From Leptodontidium sp. MPI-SDFR-AT-0119 (Eukaryota > Ascomycota > Leotiomycetes > Helotiales > Leptodontidiaceae): a DNA stretch of 64,000 nucleotides. This document shows, piece after piece, positions 13,001-25,900 of the stretch (position 1 is the first letter of the stretch; each line of letters starts with the position of its first letter). The translations under genes and the position numbers were made by a program. The stretch covers positions 1,054,001 through 1,118,000 of the forward strand of contig JAHLEZ010000021.1 of NCBI GenBank assembly GCA_020726505.1, written 5' to 3'. Under the pieces are notes generated by a model. The model did not search any database. It saw only the letters and a list, made by a program, of their open reading frames with translations, and was not told where the DNA came from.

Positions 13001-15146
13001 AAGCGGATACTCGGGTGGAGACTCAGGTTGAAGAGTATTCTCCGATGATGACGGTCCTCCGAAGAATTTAGAAAAATCTTTGTCAAGAACGTCAAACGGC
13101 TTGGACACTTCGCGGTCGTCTACCCGTACTTCGGTATTGAAAAATTCTTGAATTCGCTGGAAAGAGGCGACCGCGCCCATGAAGTTTGCCAGGGCCATTA
13201 TGAATGAACCTAGAGGCTCTGAAAGCAGCGTAAATAGAGTTAGAGATGTGAAGACTCGTGCTGTATCAAGCGATTCTCCGTTGCTGTCTCGTCTTGCTAA
13301 TAGCGAATATGTAGCGAATGTGAGGATGGGCGCGATTACGGGAGTGCTGAAGCCTAAAATATATTAGTAGAGAAGAATATAAGGTTCTAGTTGGGGAGCG
13401 TACTGAAAATCATGTTCCAGACAATCACTTGTCTGAACTTCTTGGAGATATTAAGTTCCTCTACTCTAAGAGCTTGAAGCGTAGACGACAAGATATCCGT
13501 GAGCCCACACATCTTGATGCCTTTCATTGCAGAAAGCATAGCTGTGGTGGCTTTGATTCGCCTCTCAATTGCCTCAAGCCATGCAGCCTGGCGGGCGCCG
13601 ATGAGACCAGAAGCCACGATACCACCGAACATGGAGACTGAAGAGCCTTAGCTCGAGAACTCACAATCGAAGGCAGCAGATAAGTGGGGACTTACAAATA
13701 GTAACAGCAACTGGAACTGTACAAGCCACACCCAACTGCCTCTGCAAGAGGTAAATTGCTAAAGCAATCTCGATGAGATTTGCCCACAACTCATGGATTC
13801 GTTCCCAGCCAGTTGTAATCCTCTCGATGTCTGCACTCATAAGAATAACAGACGCGGAGGGTTCAATTGAAGATGCACTCAAATCGGCGGTCTTGCTATA
13901 TAGCATAGCTATCAAGCCTCCTCTCGCCATTGTGATAGTTCGGTAAGTGAGATGCTGGACTTGGCCAGTGCAAACCTGTGACGAAAGTGTCAGTACTTAC
14001 AATCACGTAATATGATTGTGCTGCTGGAGAGAAGACTGACCGCAATTCCGATGTAGACTATCATGCAAGCACCTATTAATCCAATCCCTGAACTCGTTGT
14101 GGAACTCGTGATAGGTTGCTGCGAGATGGAGATTGCTGCCTCGATGAGAAACGGTTGACAGAAGTTGAATCCTGTAAAGCACAACCGAGGGATGATGGCC
14201 AATAGCAGAGACCATTTTACACTGGCCAAAGTGGTGAATAAGAGGCCATTGGGTGACTTCTTAGCTACAAATGTGAGTCAGCCACAGTTCTAGAGGGTTT
14301 GTTTGGAGGAAATGAGACAGGACGAACCACTTTGCCATGAGCGGTCTAGAAAAGTGTACAGATTTTCGGAGAGCAGCTGTTGATCAAGTGTGAACAAATC
14401 ATCCACTGCCAAGGTCTTCGAATAGGCCTTTTTGAAGAGTGGATTCAGCCACCAGGAGAAACTTCTGTTGAAGGGTCCGCTGGTAGCTTCCGCTGGGTAT
14501 TCCTGATATTCTTCTCGCAAAGTACTTCGTTTTTCGACTGACTCCAGAAGAAGAAGGACAAGCTTGAGTGTAGCGGCGATCGTAAAAGTGGTGTTGAGGG
14601 CGACATAGCCTTCCAGGAGCCAAATAGTCCTTGCGCGAGCAGTATCGAAAAGAAGACAAAAGAAAAAATAACCACAAATGATGAAAGATGGTTTGACTGA
14701 TCGAAGATGCTCGAAATAAGATAGACCGATAAGAAGTACGGAGCCGAGGAGGCTGATAGAGTTCGTTTGCGTCGTAGCTTGAGTTTTGATAGCTCGTGGG
14801 TCGGTCCAGAGGACAACAAGTGCCAGCTGAAGAAAAACATTTGCAACGTAGCAGACCTTAATAGTTTTATAAATCAGCAAAGATTGAAGGCTGTCGGGAA
14901 TGAATAAATAAACTTGATACTGACCAGTTTCACGTACAAGAGGGGACTGGGGTAGACTTTGATCGTCTGCCGTGAAAGATATACAAGACGTAGTAAACTG
15001 GCAATGAAAAGAGAAGCCAAGGGTGCTATAGTGAGTATTGTTTCTTCAAACAACAGTGTAAAGTCGAAGCCCCCGCGACAGTATCCAGCATAAGGACCGA
15101 AGCTATCATCGACAACTGAACAGAAATCTACCGAATGTGATGCCAT
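10048..15146 (-). CDS. ABCC-type multidrug ABC transporter, with one single-base frameshift
   Basis: Thirteen exons on the minus strand (15146-14925, 14856-14328, 14264-14041, 13975-13696, 13637-13404, 13353-12584, 12532-12370, 12317-11925, 11868-11746, 11694-11623, 11573-11458, 11402-10784, 10738-10048) fit a transporter of about 1,478 residues, the usual size for fungal full-length ABCC exporters. The N-terminus has the [14 protein letters not shown] motif of this family. NBD1 shows Walker A (GPVGCGKST, about residue 655), L-S-G-G-Q-S-Q-R-I and a Walker B ending I-L-D-D, lacking the catalytic Glu as in many ABCC proteins. NBD2 shows [16 protein letters not shown] and V-L-D-E-A. Twelve junctions keep phase; exon 9 is one base short, causing TAG at 11776-11774 between NBD1 and the second membrane domain. 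It is divergent to the NRPS remnant and probably belonged to the same cluster. Either a pseudogene or a sequence error. Confidence 0.82.
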
Positions 15147-15798
15147 ATTGCCCTGTGCTGCCCAGGATGAATAACTATTATGGATTCAGATGGATTGTTT
15201 CAAAGATTCGTAGCTGTGACGCAAGCAGCTGATAATAATGGTGACCAGGAGTCAATTATATAAAGTCCAGGTAGGTGTTTAGTGTCTCAAAAGCCAATGA
15301 ATGATACGTTCAAAAGAGGAACAATGCAATGAAGATCTAGAAACATAGGGGGTTCTCAGGAGCCAGGGAAGTTCATGGTCTGTGAGCAGGATGATGCGAC
15401 TTCTGCCAACAAAGCTCCTGCACAGAATTTTCATCCTAGCTAAGGCGCAGCCAAGCTCAGAACTGATAGAATTGTGCAAGCAGAGTTTCGGCGCTGAAAA
15501 GGAAGCTAATTCCGGATTCCAGCCAGGGCTCTCAAATTTCTCCTAGCAAAGAGTCAGTGGAAGACGGCAAACAGGAAGGTGAAGATCTTCACTGGCTTCC
15601 GATTGTTCGCATGGCGGATACACGGGCCAGCGCCATCGAGTCATATCGCCTTTGAATCATGTATATGTAAGGGACACGGGATTGATAGTTGGCGGCCAAC
15701 CGAAGGCCTGGCTGATGTTTGGAACAGAATGCTTGATGCGACCTGATGTCGTCTGACTTCGTGCTAGACCACAAGTCCGAAATGCGAGACACAGAGAA

Positions 15799-15923
15799 TC
15801 CCATTTCGCACAAAAACAGCCCAACTTAAGCGAGGCGATAATGCACTCCTCAGCCTCTTAATTACTCGCTTGATCCTTTTATGTCCAACGGAATACTAAA
15901 TCCTTCGCGATCCTCTTTCCTTA
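15799..15923 (+). repeat. Imperfect direct repeat, copy A
   Basis: Shares ordered blocks with copy B at 16031-16222: an AATGCACTCCT block, AGCCTC, an A-T/C-T-CGCTT-A/G-ATCC block, and CAACGGAA followed by CC-TT and a pyrimidine run. The order and spacing of the blocks are the same apart from one extra segment in copy B. I found this by eye; percent identity was not computed. Confidence 0.6.
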
Positions 15924-16030
15924 CTGATGCTAGGAATAGCTTCCTTCTGTGGTGTTGGGATATTTGGGGGTGTCGCTTAGCGGTGTCAAGAGCTGGATCT
16001 TATCTGGAGGCGGGGAGACCCTGTATTAGC

Positions 16031-16222
16031 AGAACCCCTTTTCGTATAAAAATACCCGACTCCAGGGAGGCGCTAATGCACTCCTTTGTCTCAGCCTCGC
16101 ACGCCTTTCTTGTCGGAGTTTATCCAAACAACCTTATCTAAACAACCTCCCTAACTATTCGCTTAATCCTCCTTTGAGTTCAACGGAAATACCAAGTCCT
16201 TTGTCGCTATTCTTTCCCCCTG
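16031..16222 (+). repeat. Imperfect direct repeat, copy B, abutting the NRPS remnant
   Basis: Second copy of the block at 15799-15923, with about 60 extra bases in the middle (roughly 16096-16150). It ends in a pyrimidine tract directly before the first NRPS codons that can be recognised, so it may mark the rearrangement that removed the 5' part of the NRPS gene. Confidence 0.55.
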
Positions 16223-19200
16223 CTTGCACTATGTCGAAAGGAAAGTATTCAGTTTACTTTACCAGATGTCTTGCGAAGCAAATCGCTTCGTCATCTCGCT
16301 TCCAAATGCCGTATCCATGCAGCCACAGCGTACCAGGAAGAGAAGTTTGATCAAAACTTTGAACTTTCTCCCATTCAGCAGATGTACTTCGACTCACAGG
16401 GAGATGTGGACCATAAGAGGGCTAGTCGCTTCAGTCAAAGCTTCTTGTTGAAGCTTTCTCGCTCAGTTCAAACTCGAGAGTTGAAGCGTGCGATTGAAAC
16501 CCTCGTTGGCCACCATTCCATGCTTAGAGCAAGATTTGCTAAGGATTCTTCTGGAACTTGGCAGCAATGGATCCCGCAGATAATACAACGGTCATACCGT
16601 TTCTGCACCCATGATATCGATGATACCAATGATATTCCACAATTCATCGATATAAGCCAAAATAGTCTGGATATCCTACGAGGTCCTGTCTTTTCTCTGG
16701 ACTTGTTCCATACTCTCGATGACGAGCAGATAATATTCCTGACCGCACATCATGCCGTGATCGATATGGTGTCCTGGCGTGTGGTGTTACAAGATCTTGA
16801 AGAAATTCTAACGTCTAGAGCATTGTCTTCGGCAAAACCATTGTCTTTCCAAAACTGGTGTGGCATGCAAGCAGAAAACAGCAAGAATTCACCGCCCAAT
16901 AGTATCAAGTCGGTCTTGCCCATCGAAGCGCCACCGCACAATATTGAATACTGGAAACTCACCGGCCATTCCAATACGTATGGTGACATTAATACTGAGA
17001 CTTTCATGCTGAACGAAGCCATCACAGCTATTGCTTTCGGCGATGTCAATCAGGTTTTACGTACCAAACCGATCGACATATTTCTGTCTTCTCTTGCACA
17101 TTCTTTCAGCCGTGTGTTCACTGATCGTCGAACTCCATCAATCTTTAATGAAAGCCATGGCCGTGAAGCCTGGTATGCCAACATCGACCTCTCGAGAACA
17201 GTCGGCTGGTTTACCACCCTTTACCCCGTCCATGTGGAAGTCTCAGTTGGCAATGACGATGTCCTGGACACTCTGAGGAGAACGAAAGATGTTCGACATC
17301 GAGTACCTGGGAGTGGACGACCATATCTTGCATATCGATACTTGAATCCACATGGCAAAGCCGACTTCAAAATTCATGACGGCCCCATGGAAATTCTCTT
17401 CAATTATCTCGGCCGGACCCAACAGCTCGAGCGGAATGACTCACTCTTTCAGCAATGGAATTGCCCACTCGCAAAGGAGCATGCAGAAATGCTTTCCGAT
17501 GTTGGGCTGCGAACCACTAGGCTGGCCTTGATCGAGATTTCAGCTGCAGTCGTGGACGACAAGTTGCAATTCTCATTCGTCTATAATCGCCACATGAAAC
17601 ACCAGGCTTCGATTCATCGATGGATCTCCTAGTGCAAAACCGATCTGGAGGAGACGGTCAACTGTTTGTTACACATGAGAGGACAGCGGGTGCTAACAGC
17701 GAGCGACTTCCCTTTGCTGCCACTTTCGCACGATGGGATGAAAAAGCTGGCCAACGAAACCCTCCCAGCAATTGGAATTAAACTCGAGGACGTGGAGGAT
17801 ATATATCCTTGCGCACCTATGCAAGAAGGAATGCTTCTCGGTCAGCTCAGAGATCCGGAGTTTTATCAGTTCCACACTATCTTTGAAGTCACCGCCACTC
17901 GTGGTGGACGAGTGGATGCGAATCGACTTGCAAATGCTTGGTACCAAGTCGTCAACCGGCATCAAGCGCTTCGAACGATCTTCACTGACAGCGTCTGTCG
18001 TGGAGACGTCTTCATTCAGGTTGTGGTCAAGAGAGTGGTGAAAGACGGAACACTACTTTCCTGTGGTGATGCCAATACCGTGAACGAGATCGAGTCCTTT
18101 GCCGCAAGCGAAGAGAGCGAACATGAGAATCCACAACTTCCACACCAATTTACGGTTTTCCAAACCAACAAAGGTCGTGTGTACGCCAGATTAGAGATGA
18201 ACCATGCTGTAATGGACGCTTCATCGCTTCCTATCATCTTCCAGGATCTTGCACTGGCATACGATGAGCTGCTTCCAGAGACACAAGCACCCTTGTATAG
18301 TGACTATGTCGCATATCTCAAGCGCCAAAATCCATCGCTCGATGTCCAATTCTGGAGTTCTTATCTGGACGGGGTTCGGGCGTGTTACTTCCCCGCCCTA
18401 AATGATAGGCTGTCAGAGACCAAAAGTCTGCACTCCGCGCAGTTGAGCTTCAACAGGTTCTCAAAACTCCAATCATGGTGCAAACAGAAGAAATTGACTC
18501 TTTCCAATGTGATGCAAGCAGCATGGGCATTGTGCTTGCGAAGTTACACCAACTGCGAGGATGTTTGCTTTGGATACTTAGCATCGGGACGCGACCTTCC
18601 CATTGATGGAATAGAAGGAGTCGTCGGGCCATTCATCAACATGTTAGTTTGCAGAGTCAAATTTGACCAACCGTTATCTTTGGAGGACGTCATCCAGAGG
18701 GTACAAGATGATTATCTCCGGGGATTAGAACACCAACACACCTCACTCGCACAAGTTCAGCACGGGTTGAATCTGTCGGGTGCAAGTTTATTTAACTCCG
18801 CCGTATCTATTCAAGGAGATAATTCTCTAGGCGGTTCAGGAAACTCTTCCGTTTCGTTCTCAGCTGTTGCGGCCGATGACCCCACAGAGGTAAGAATAAT
18901 CTGCTGAACCTGAATTGCCAACTAATTGGATTTCAGTATGCGATGACTTTGAGTATTGGAATCGCACAAGGCAACGAGGGAGCAGTGCTAAGGTACTGGT
19001 CTGATATCCTCTCTCAAAGCCAAGCCGAGACGCTGCTCAGGACCCTGGGCAGTGTTCTTGATAACGTGCTCGACAAGCCCACCCTACGGGTGTCTAATAT
19101 GAATCGCTACAAGCCGCAAGACGAACTCCCTATAGTTCCTTCCTAGCCGGCAGATCAGACTAAGCAACTCCGCCTCATTGTTAACGAATGCGTGAGCGAA

Positions 19201-21605
19201 ATCATGGACCGCATGCTCAAGTCGGGTGCTCTGATGAGCAACAGACCAAGGGATGTGAACACAATATCGAAGCAAGCAGATCAGGAAATTTCTCGCCCAG
19301 TGGCTATTCCACCCCCAATGGTCGATCATTCGAGGATTACTTCGATACCGAAAGAGCCAGAATATGTGCACTTCGAGCTGTCTGAGACGAAGCCGGACCA
19401 AAAGGACCACATCACTAAACGCCTGCTTACTCTTTGGGCTGAATTCTTACAAGTTCCGGAAAACTCAATCTCTAGTGACGACAGCTTTTCCAATTGGGCG
19501 GAGACTCCATTGTTGCCATGAAAATGGTTGGCACTGCTCGCGAGGAAGGACTTTCATTGACCGTGGCAGACGTCTTCAGATGTCCTGTCTTCGCAGATAT
19601 GCTGGATGTGGTTCATTTACCGGTTGAGATCCAACAGCCAAAACAACCCAGCAAACTTCACACTAGCTTATCTGCTGATCCCAAAGATATGCAACCCACC
19701 CGCAAAGCTAGTCGACGGAGTAACCACAACATTGCTACTGAGGTCAGAAATCGGAGGAGGAGCATGTATCAGACCTTTTCTCTTATCCAGGAGCCAAACG
19801 TCGATAGTTTCCTGCGCGAAACCGTTTCCCCCAAGGTCGGACTCTTCAAAGGTGGCATAATCGATGTACTTCCTGCTACCGACTTCTAGGCTCTCTCAAT
19901 CACAGGAAGTCTACTCGAATCACGGTGGATGCTAAATTATTTTTACCTGGAAGGCCGTGGGAACGTGGACCTCAAAAAGTTGAGGCAAGCTGTCAACCAA
20001 GTCGTCGATGCTTTCGAAATTCTACGCACAGTGTTCATCCCATACAATGGGCAATTTTTCCAAGTCATATTGAAAAAGTTACAGCCCCGTTTCAATGTCG
20101 AAACAGTGGGTGACTTGGACGAGTTCGCCGGGGTCTTACGACAAAGAGACATGGAAGCTGGACCTCGGCCTGGAGAAACCTACCTTCAATTCACAGTTGC
20201 AAAACTGAATAACTCTGATAGGCATCGAATTCTCATCCGAATATCCCACGCTCAGTATGATGGAGTCTGTCTTCCGCATATCCTAGATGCACTTCGAGCT
20301 GGCTATCGAGGGGAACAGATCTTACCAAGTCCCCCTTTCTCAGCCTATGTTCGTGATGCAGTTGGCCAAACTACGAACGACCACTACCGATATTGGAGTG
20401 CTCTTCTTAAAGGCTCCAAGATGACAGATATTGTTCGTCGACGTGGACCAAATTACAGTCGAGGACCCAATATACCGACCCTTCTTAAACGGAAGGTCCG
20501 AATAACTTCCCTTGCTTCATACGGTATCACACCGGCTACCCTAATCAAAGCCGCATGGTCTCTAGTCCTCGCACAAATGTCCGCTCAATCCGATGTCATC
20601 TTTGGCAATGTTATTAGCGGTCGTAATGCCTCTGTTCCGGGACTAGATAATATCGTCGGACCGTGTGTCAATACAGTTCCTGTCCGAGTTCCATTCCAAC
20701 AGGGCTGGAAAGCACTAGACCTTCTTCGCCACCTCCAAGAACAACAAGTCAACAACATGCCTTACGAATCTCTTGGCTACCGAGAAATCATCAGGCAATG
20801 CACAAGCTGGCCGGACTGGACGAATTTTACCACCGTCTGCCAACACCAGAACCTCCAAACAAAACCCAAGATTCACCTCGGAGATAACCTCTACGAATTC
20901 AGTGGTGTGGGCGCGCAGGAAGACTTCGCAGATTTCACAGTTTTGTCAGTGCCTCAAGAAAACGGATTTGAAACTGAAATCAGCCTAATCTTTGGCCTTT
21001 CTAACATCGGCATGAGCGCAACAGCCACGAGAGCGATCTTCGATAGCCTTTGCAGGACAGCTGAGGATTTCTCTACGAATCCAAATAAGATCCTCCCCTC
21101 CCCAGCAGAGATCGCCGCCATGCCGCGCCAGACACAAGACCATACTGCAAGACGAACAGCGCGAATGTCTACCTCTCTCAACGCCCTCAATCAGAAAGAT
21201 CTTTTACTCTACTCCGACGTTCTCATTCGCAGCTGGCGCCAAGTGCTCGGGGACGCATCAGTAGACATTGGAGCCGAGACATCGTTCTTCGATCTCGGTG
21301 GTGACATTATAGGACTTGCGCAGGTGTCTTCTTTGTTAGAGCAGGACGGGTTCAAAGTCCGACTTGAAGATTTAGTGAGCCATCCCATCGTGGGGGAACA
21401 GTTGGTTTTGATGGCAAATTTCACTGGGATAGAAGAACGGGCGGATTTTGGCGGGCAAATACCAGAGGGACAGGGGCAGAATGAAATGAGTGGGGCACCT
21501 ACGGTGAAGGGGTATCAAAAGGCTCTGGGGCTGGCTATGAGAATGTTGAAGCCGAAGCCGAAGCGTAGGTTTGCTTCTCAGGTCGAGGCCATAGAGGAGG
21601 AATGA
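16223..21605 (+). pseudogene. Decayed nonribosomal peptide synthetase remnant (T-E-C-T-C-T)
   Basis: The 5' end is cut inside a thiolation (T) domain: coding similarity begins at about 16223 with only its last helices. An epimerization domain follows (HHAVIDMVSW and VGWFTTLYP motifs, about 16360-17630), then a condensation domain (IYPCAPMQEGML, NHAVMD; 17780-19110), a T domain (GGDSI near 19497), a second condensation domain (19780-21100) and a terminal T domain (21260-21420). No adenylation domain is present anywhere. The frame is broken by TAG at 17630, 19144 and 19887 and by a one-base loss in the T run at 19486-19489. One genuine-looking intron survives (18890-18936, GTAAGA to TTTCAG). 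At least two of the stops are explained by single transitions. A product cannot be inferred. The gene cannot make a functional synthetase as it stands. Confidence 0.85.
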
Positions 21606-22697
21606 ACACGCGAATGCAGTTCCCTTTGTTTCTCGAGTAGCCCGTCTTCCATTCTTCGTGTTGTTTCATTCTATGATTAGTCTTTTGGATATCTTCGGCG
21701 TCCTGTGAGCTATATACTGGTTTCATTTTCGGGAGTTACTTTTGCGAAAGTTCTGTTATCGCACCTATTCAATCAAAATCTTCACGTTCTACCAAGATCC
21801 TTTGTATAGTGACTAGCCCGTGCACTGTAGTATAACTGTCGAACACGGGAATGGTACGAAAGTACATCGTAACGGCGTGAAGACATTGACCAACCTTGAT
21901 GCGGCTTCGGTTGGGTGGCCGTAAGGTTAATCACCAGGCTCGGCTCTTTGTCATCTGCTCCACAGAATTGCCTGTTGCATTGAGCGATTTTACGGGTATA
22001 TCAATTGCACCGTGGCAGGGGTTCCTCGGAAAGTAGGATTTAACTTGGGAAAGGTATTCAATTTAGTTCACTTCTACAGTAGAGTTCGCTTAGGAGGAGG
22101 GAGATAGATCCTTGGATAAGAACCGGAGTGACAGCGTATCCCCTTAAATGCGATTCCATGCACCATCCTGAAAGGCCTGTAAGCGAAGCCTAAACGCAAG
22201 GTGGCTAAGCCTGAAGGGCTCGCAGATCAGCCACTAAGACGAGGGATAGTGGTGCCCCACACGCTGTATCTCCCTGAAGCAGAGGTGCATGGCGCCGTTG
22301 AGGGGATAATACGATTGTGACGTTGGATTTCAGGTGATCCCAGCGTCACGTGAATGCCGAATGCTCTAGAAGAGAGGTTGATTTGTAAGGCAAAGAGGGC
22401 TCTAGAAGCTCCTCCACATGTATATAAACCTACTCTCACTCTACCTTTAGAAGAGTGAGGCATGCAAAATACAAGAGTTTGACACGTCAATTACGGGCCC
22501 GGAAACTATGAGACCCTGCACTGTGGGTAGGTTTACTCTAAAGCGGGAGTTTGTTGACTCTTGGCGTTAATTAACCGATATGGCTTCTTAGTAATTTAAT
22601 CTTCTTCGGAAAGCACCGGAAAACTGAAATTGAAGCAACATGGCCAGCGAGGCCAATTTTGATTAGATAAATGTATAAAATTCTGGACAATCTACTA
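21606..22697. other. Intergenic between NRPS remnant and transposon block
   Basis: No coding region is supported. Base composition drifts to AT-rich after about 22540 as the transposon block is approached. Confidence 0.45.
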
Positions 22698-22725
22698 CTA
22701 TCCCTCCCCCGGTCTTAATGTTAAA
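22698..22725 (+). repeat. Left terminal inverted repeat of the mariner-type element
   Basis: Begins CTATCCC, followed by a C run and GGTCTTAATGTTAAA. It is the inverted match of 31545-31572. Confidence 0.85.
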
Positions 22726-23385
22726 TCGTCCAAATTGACAGGGCTTTGAACCAGGGAGCACTTTAGGGGTCTATAGCCAATTAGAGAGTATAGAACCTAC
22801 TAGAATTAGAGTCATGTGATTATTCTGCCAGCAGAAAACCCCTCTAGGTTCTTACCTCTTGATAACTTTAGTAACGACGACAATAATAATAATGAATATT
22901 CAAGACCTTCTTTGCACGCCGTAGACGCCTACACGCGTTATACACGAGGTTCCTGATTCGCAGGCCTTAAACAACACTCTTTCGCCCTCGCACCCCTCTC
23001 AAGCCTCAACTCAGTCTTGGGACTCTCGAAATGGCCCTCGACCTCCGCAAACACCTATACGACGAGTATATGCGCCGTTGACTACTCGTAGTGATCGAAT
23101 CCGAATTAAAACTGCACTTGAATTTGGCTATAACCCACGAGAGATACACTTAAAGCTAGGCTATACTCTTCGACAGATTCAGCATGTTAAAGACCACAGA
23201 AATACGCCTCAACAACACTAACGCGGCGTACGAAAGCCTCCTGCTATTGATACTCCAAAACGACAACGCCTTCGAGAATGGCTTGAATCCTCACCTTCCC
23301 ATCGACGAGTCGCATATAAACATATACCTTCGATGGTACCTGAGCTTTAGTTCGGCGAGACAGCTTTACGAACGGCATTTAAACT

Positions 23386-23390
23386 CGTAG
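23386..23390 (+). repeat. Target-site duplication (CGTAG), left
   Basis: CGTAG directly precedes the 5' LTR and is repeated at 30409-30413 directly after the 3' LTR. Collapsing the two copies restores the transposase frame. Confidence 0.9.
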
Positions 23391-23569
23391 TGTAATAGCA
23401 CGTGCCCTAGCGCTTACTCCCTGTATATATACGTGCAGAGTGGGGAAGAGATAACCTTCCCTCCTTAGTAATTAGCTTCTGTATCATATAGTATCACTAG
23501 TTATTATTTAGTACTTCTCTAGCTATTCTATTGTGTCAAAGTCACTTTAGCGTGCTAGTAATCATTACA
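23391..23569 (+). repeat. 5' LTR
   Basis: 179 bp, starts TGTAAT and ends ATTACA, a six-base terminal inverted repeat. It matches the 3' LTR over its whole length with about a dozen differences, all C/T or G/A. Confidence 0.93.
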
Positions 23570-24660
23570 TTCTAATTGCTTTTCTCTTACCGCTAGCCTG
23601 ACTATTACACGATAGTTTAAGCTAGAGAACCCTCATCCGCGGCGCCTAGTGGCCTTAAACTACAGGCAACCCCTCTCATAAACTAAAGAAGGTCTAAAGA
23701 TACGCCAACTATTGATCTACAAGTAATACAAGAGCAGATTAGGACCCTTAGGGAGAAGAACGATGCCCTCGACAGCCTTGTTGTCGAATATCGCCGGATA
23801 TACGGCGATGACTTTAGCTAATACCCCCCGAACGTGAGGGAAAGGGCATAACGACTCTAGTAGATGAGACCTAGAGGTAGTACGAATACTATAAAAGATC
23901 GCCCGCTAGTCACTAAAGAGTCTTAGGCTCCCTGTCGAGATAAGGGGAAATATATAATACTATTAAAATACGAAGGGAAGAATCAGCGGGAGCTAACAGA
24001 ATATTTATAAGCCTATAATCGTGTCTTTGATTACGACAGTAAAGGGTTCCTTACTAACATAATTAAGATTAAGTAAGTAGCGATATTACTCCGTAAAGAA
24101 CCGGCGAATGCCTAGGAAAGGTTTAAGAAGTATAATCCTAATGCCCTTAACACGATAACTTAGGAGTCTTACAAGGAGTTTCTGGCGAACTTCTAACTAC
24201 TCCCTGTCTCGAGACAAGTAGTTAACTCTCACGCTTATAAGACAACTCGACAAAGACTTGGCTAACCTATCCTCGAATTTATTAACTATCTCGAGGGAAA
24301 GGAAGAACAACTTGAGCTATTTACTTAACGTTAATTACGAGATATCCTCTTTAATAAGATTCGACTAGAGATTCGCTAAAGAATCGTTAAGAATAGGCAG
24401 GCTAATAAACTATAAACAAAGGAGAATGTCATTTCAGTAGTAGCCCTCTAAGAGGCATATACCTTACCTAAGGGAAACAGTAATAACAAGAGACTTAAGG
24501 AGCTAAAAGACAAGAAAGGAGAGTCTTCTTAAAAAGCCCCGCGAAAGACTAACGATAAGTAAGAGAGTCCCCGCCTTAATCGATTTAGATTAGAAAGAGG
24601 CAACCTTAATAAGACCTTAATACGAGGGAAATACCGAGGGTTTAATAAGTCAAAGACTTA

Positions 24661-24715
24661 ATACTTTAAGTGTCAAGAGCTTAGCCACTATACTAATAAA
24701 TGTCCTAAAGTAAAC
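24661..24715 (+). other. Gag zinc-knuckle remnant in the LTR element
   Basis: Translation in the plus-strand frame shows the spacing C-x2-C-x4-H-x4-C expected of a retrotransposon nucleocapsid zinc knuckle, with the first Cys codon reading as Tyr, consistent with a G-to-A change. Confidence 0.6.
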
Positions 24716-25529
24716 AATAAAGACTCGCCGGACAAGAACTAAAAGAACGCCTAACTCGCGGCTACGTCTACGTCTCCCCTAAGATCGTTAAGTAAAAGAA
24801 TAGAAATCTAGCTAAAGATACTAGTAAGTAAAGAGTAAAAGAGCCTTATTGCCCTTATTAATAGTAAGACAGAAGACAATTTTGTCTTAAGACTAATAAC
24901 AAAAGAGTACGATTTATAACTCACTAACGAAAGGCCAAAGACATTTTAGATATTACTTAAAAACGAAGGTATTATCTACGGCACCGCGCTCGCCTAAGTA
25001 GAGATTATTAATACCCTTAGACAAACTAAGCTAAATACGCTCCGGCTAAGGGTCATCAATATACTGGGCATTAATCTAATTCTAAGGTGGCCTTAATTAA
25101 AAGATATTAATCCTTAGATTAGTTTCAAAATAAAACAATAAAAGTACTTATATTAGTTAAATAATACTTATAATCTTAGTATTATAGAGCTATATAAATT
25201 CTCTTAACTTATTCAAAAGAAAGAGTCCCCTACGTATACTATAATGCCTAACTTAAATGTGTCACGCCTATTAGACGCTAATAATACACCTACTATCTCC
25301 TAGGAGTACTATGAGTTTAAAGATATCTTCTTAAAGGAGAAGGGGAATTAATTACCTCCTTTAGAAGGTTAGTAGCACGCCATTGACTTAGAGCCGAATA
25401 CGAGACCGCCTTACTCCCTTATTTATAACCTCTCCAAAATAGAGCTAGAGGTTCTCCGGGAATACCTTAAGTCCTCTGAAGTAAAAGGATAGATACAGAA
25501 AAGTAAGAGCTTAACTAGCGCCCTGATTC

Positions 25530-25900
25530 TCTTTGTGCCAAAGAAAAATAGTAGCCTCCGACTATATATCGACTATCGAGCTCTAAATAAGATCACAGTT
25601 AAGGACTAGTACCTCTTACCTTTAATTAGCGAAACGCTAAATAGACTCCGGGATAAGAAGGTCTTTACTAGCCTAAACCTACGGAATATATATTACCGTG
25701 TTAGAATTAAGGCGGGAGATAAGTAAAAGACTACTTTTCGCACTTAATATAAGTATTACGAGTATTAAGTTATACTATTTAGGCTATCTAATACACTAGC
25801 GACGTTTTAAGTATATATTAACGACGCGCTAGCGGGACTTATAGACGTCATTTGTGTCGTCTACCTTAATAATATCTTTATATACTCAGTAGACCTAGCT
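25530..25900 (+). other. Reverse-transcriptase core remnant in the LTR element
   Basis: The motif D-Y-R-A-L-N-K is readable, and the catalytic YxDD position reads Y-L-N-N-I near 25862, with both Asp codons (GAT) changed to AAT. These changes would abolish polymerase activity. Stops interrupt the frame throughout. Confidence 0.75.

Larger units (their letters stand above)
15147..16222. other. Intergenic between divergent ABC transporter and NRPS remnant
   Basis: No gene is supported. This stretch holds two imperfect copies of a promoter-like block, listed separately. The second copy ends where recognisable NRPS coding sequence begins. Confidence 0.5.

Noticed and set aside
16223..21605. Reading the NRPS region as several small intact genes
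   Set aside because: The pieces are adjacent parts of one multidomain protein in the same or singly shifted frame; breaks fall inside domains.
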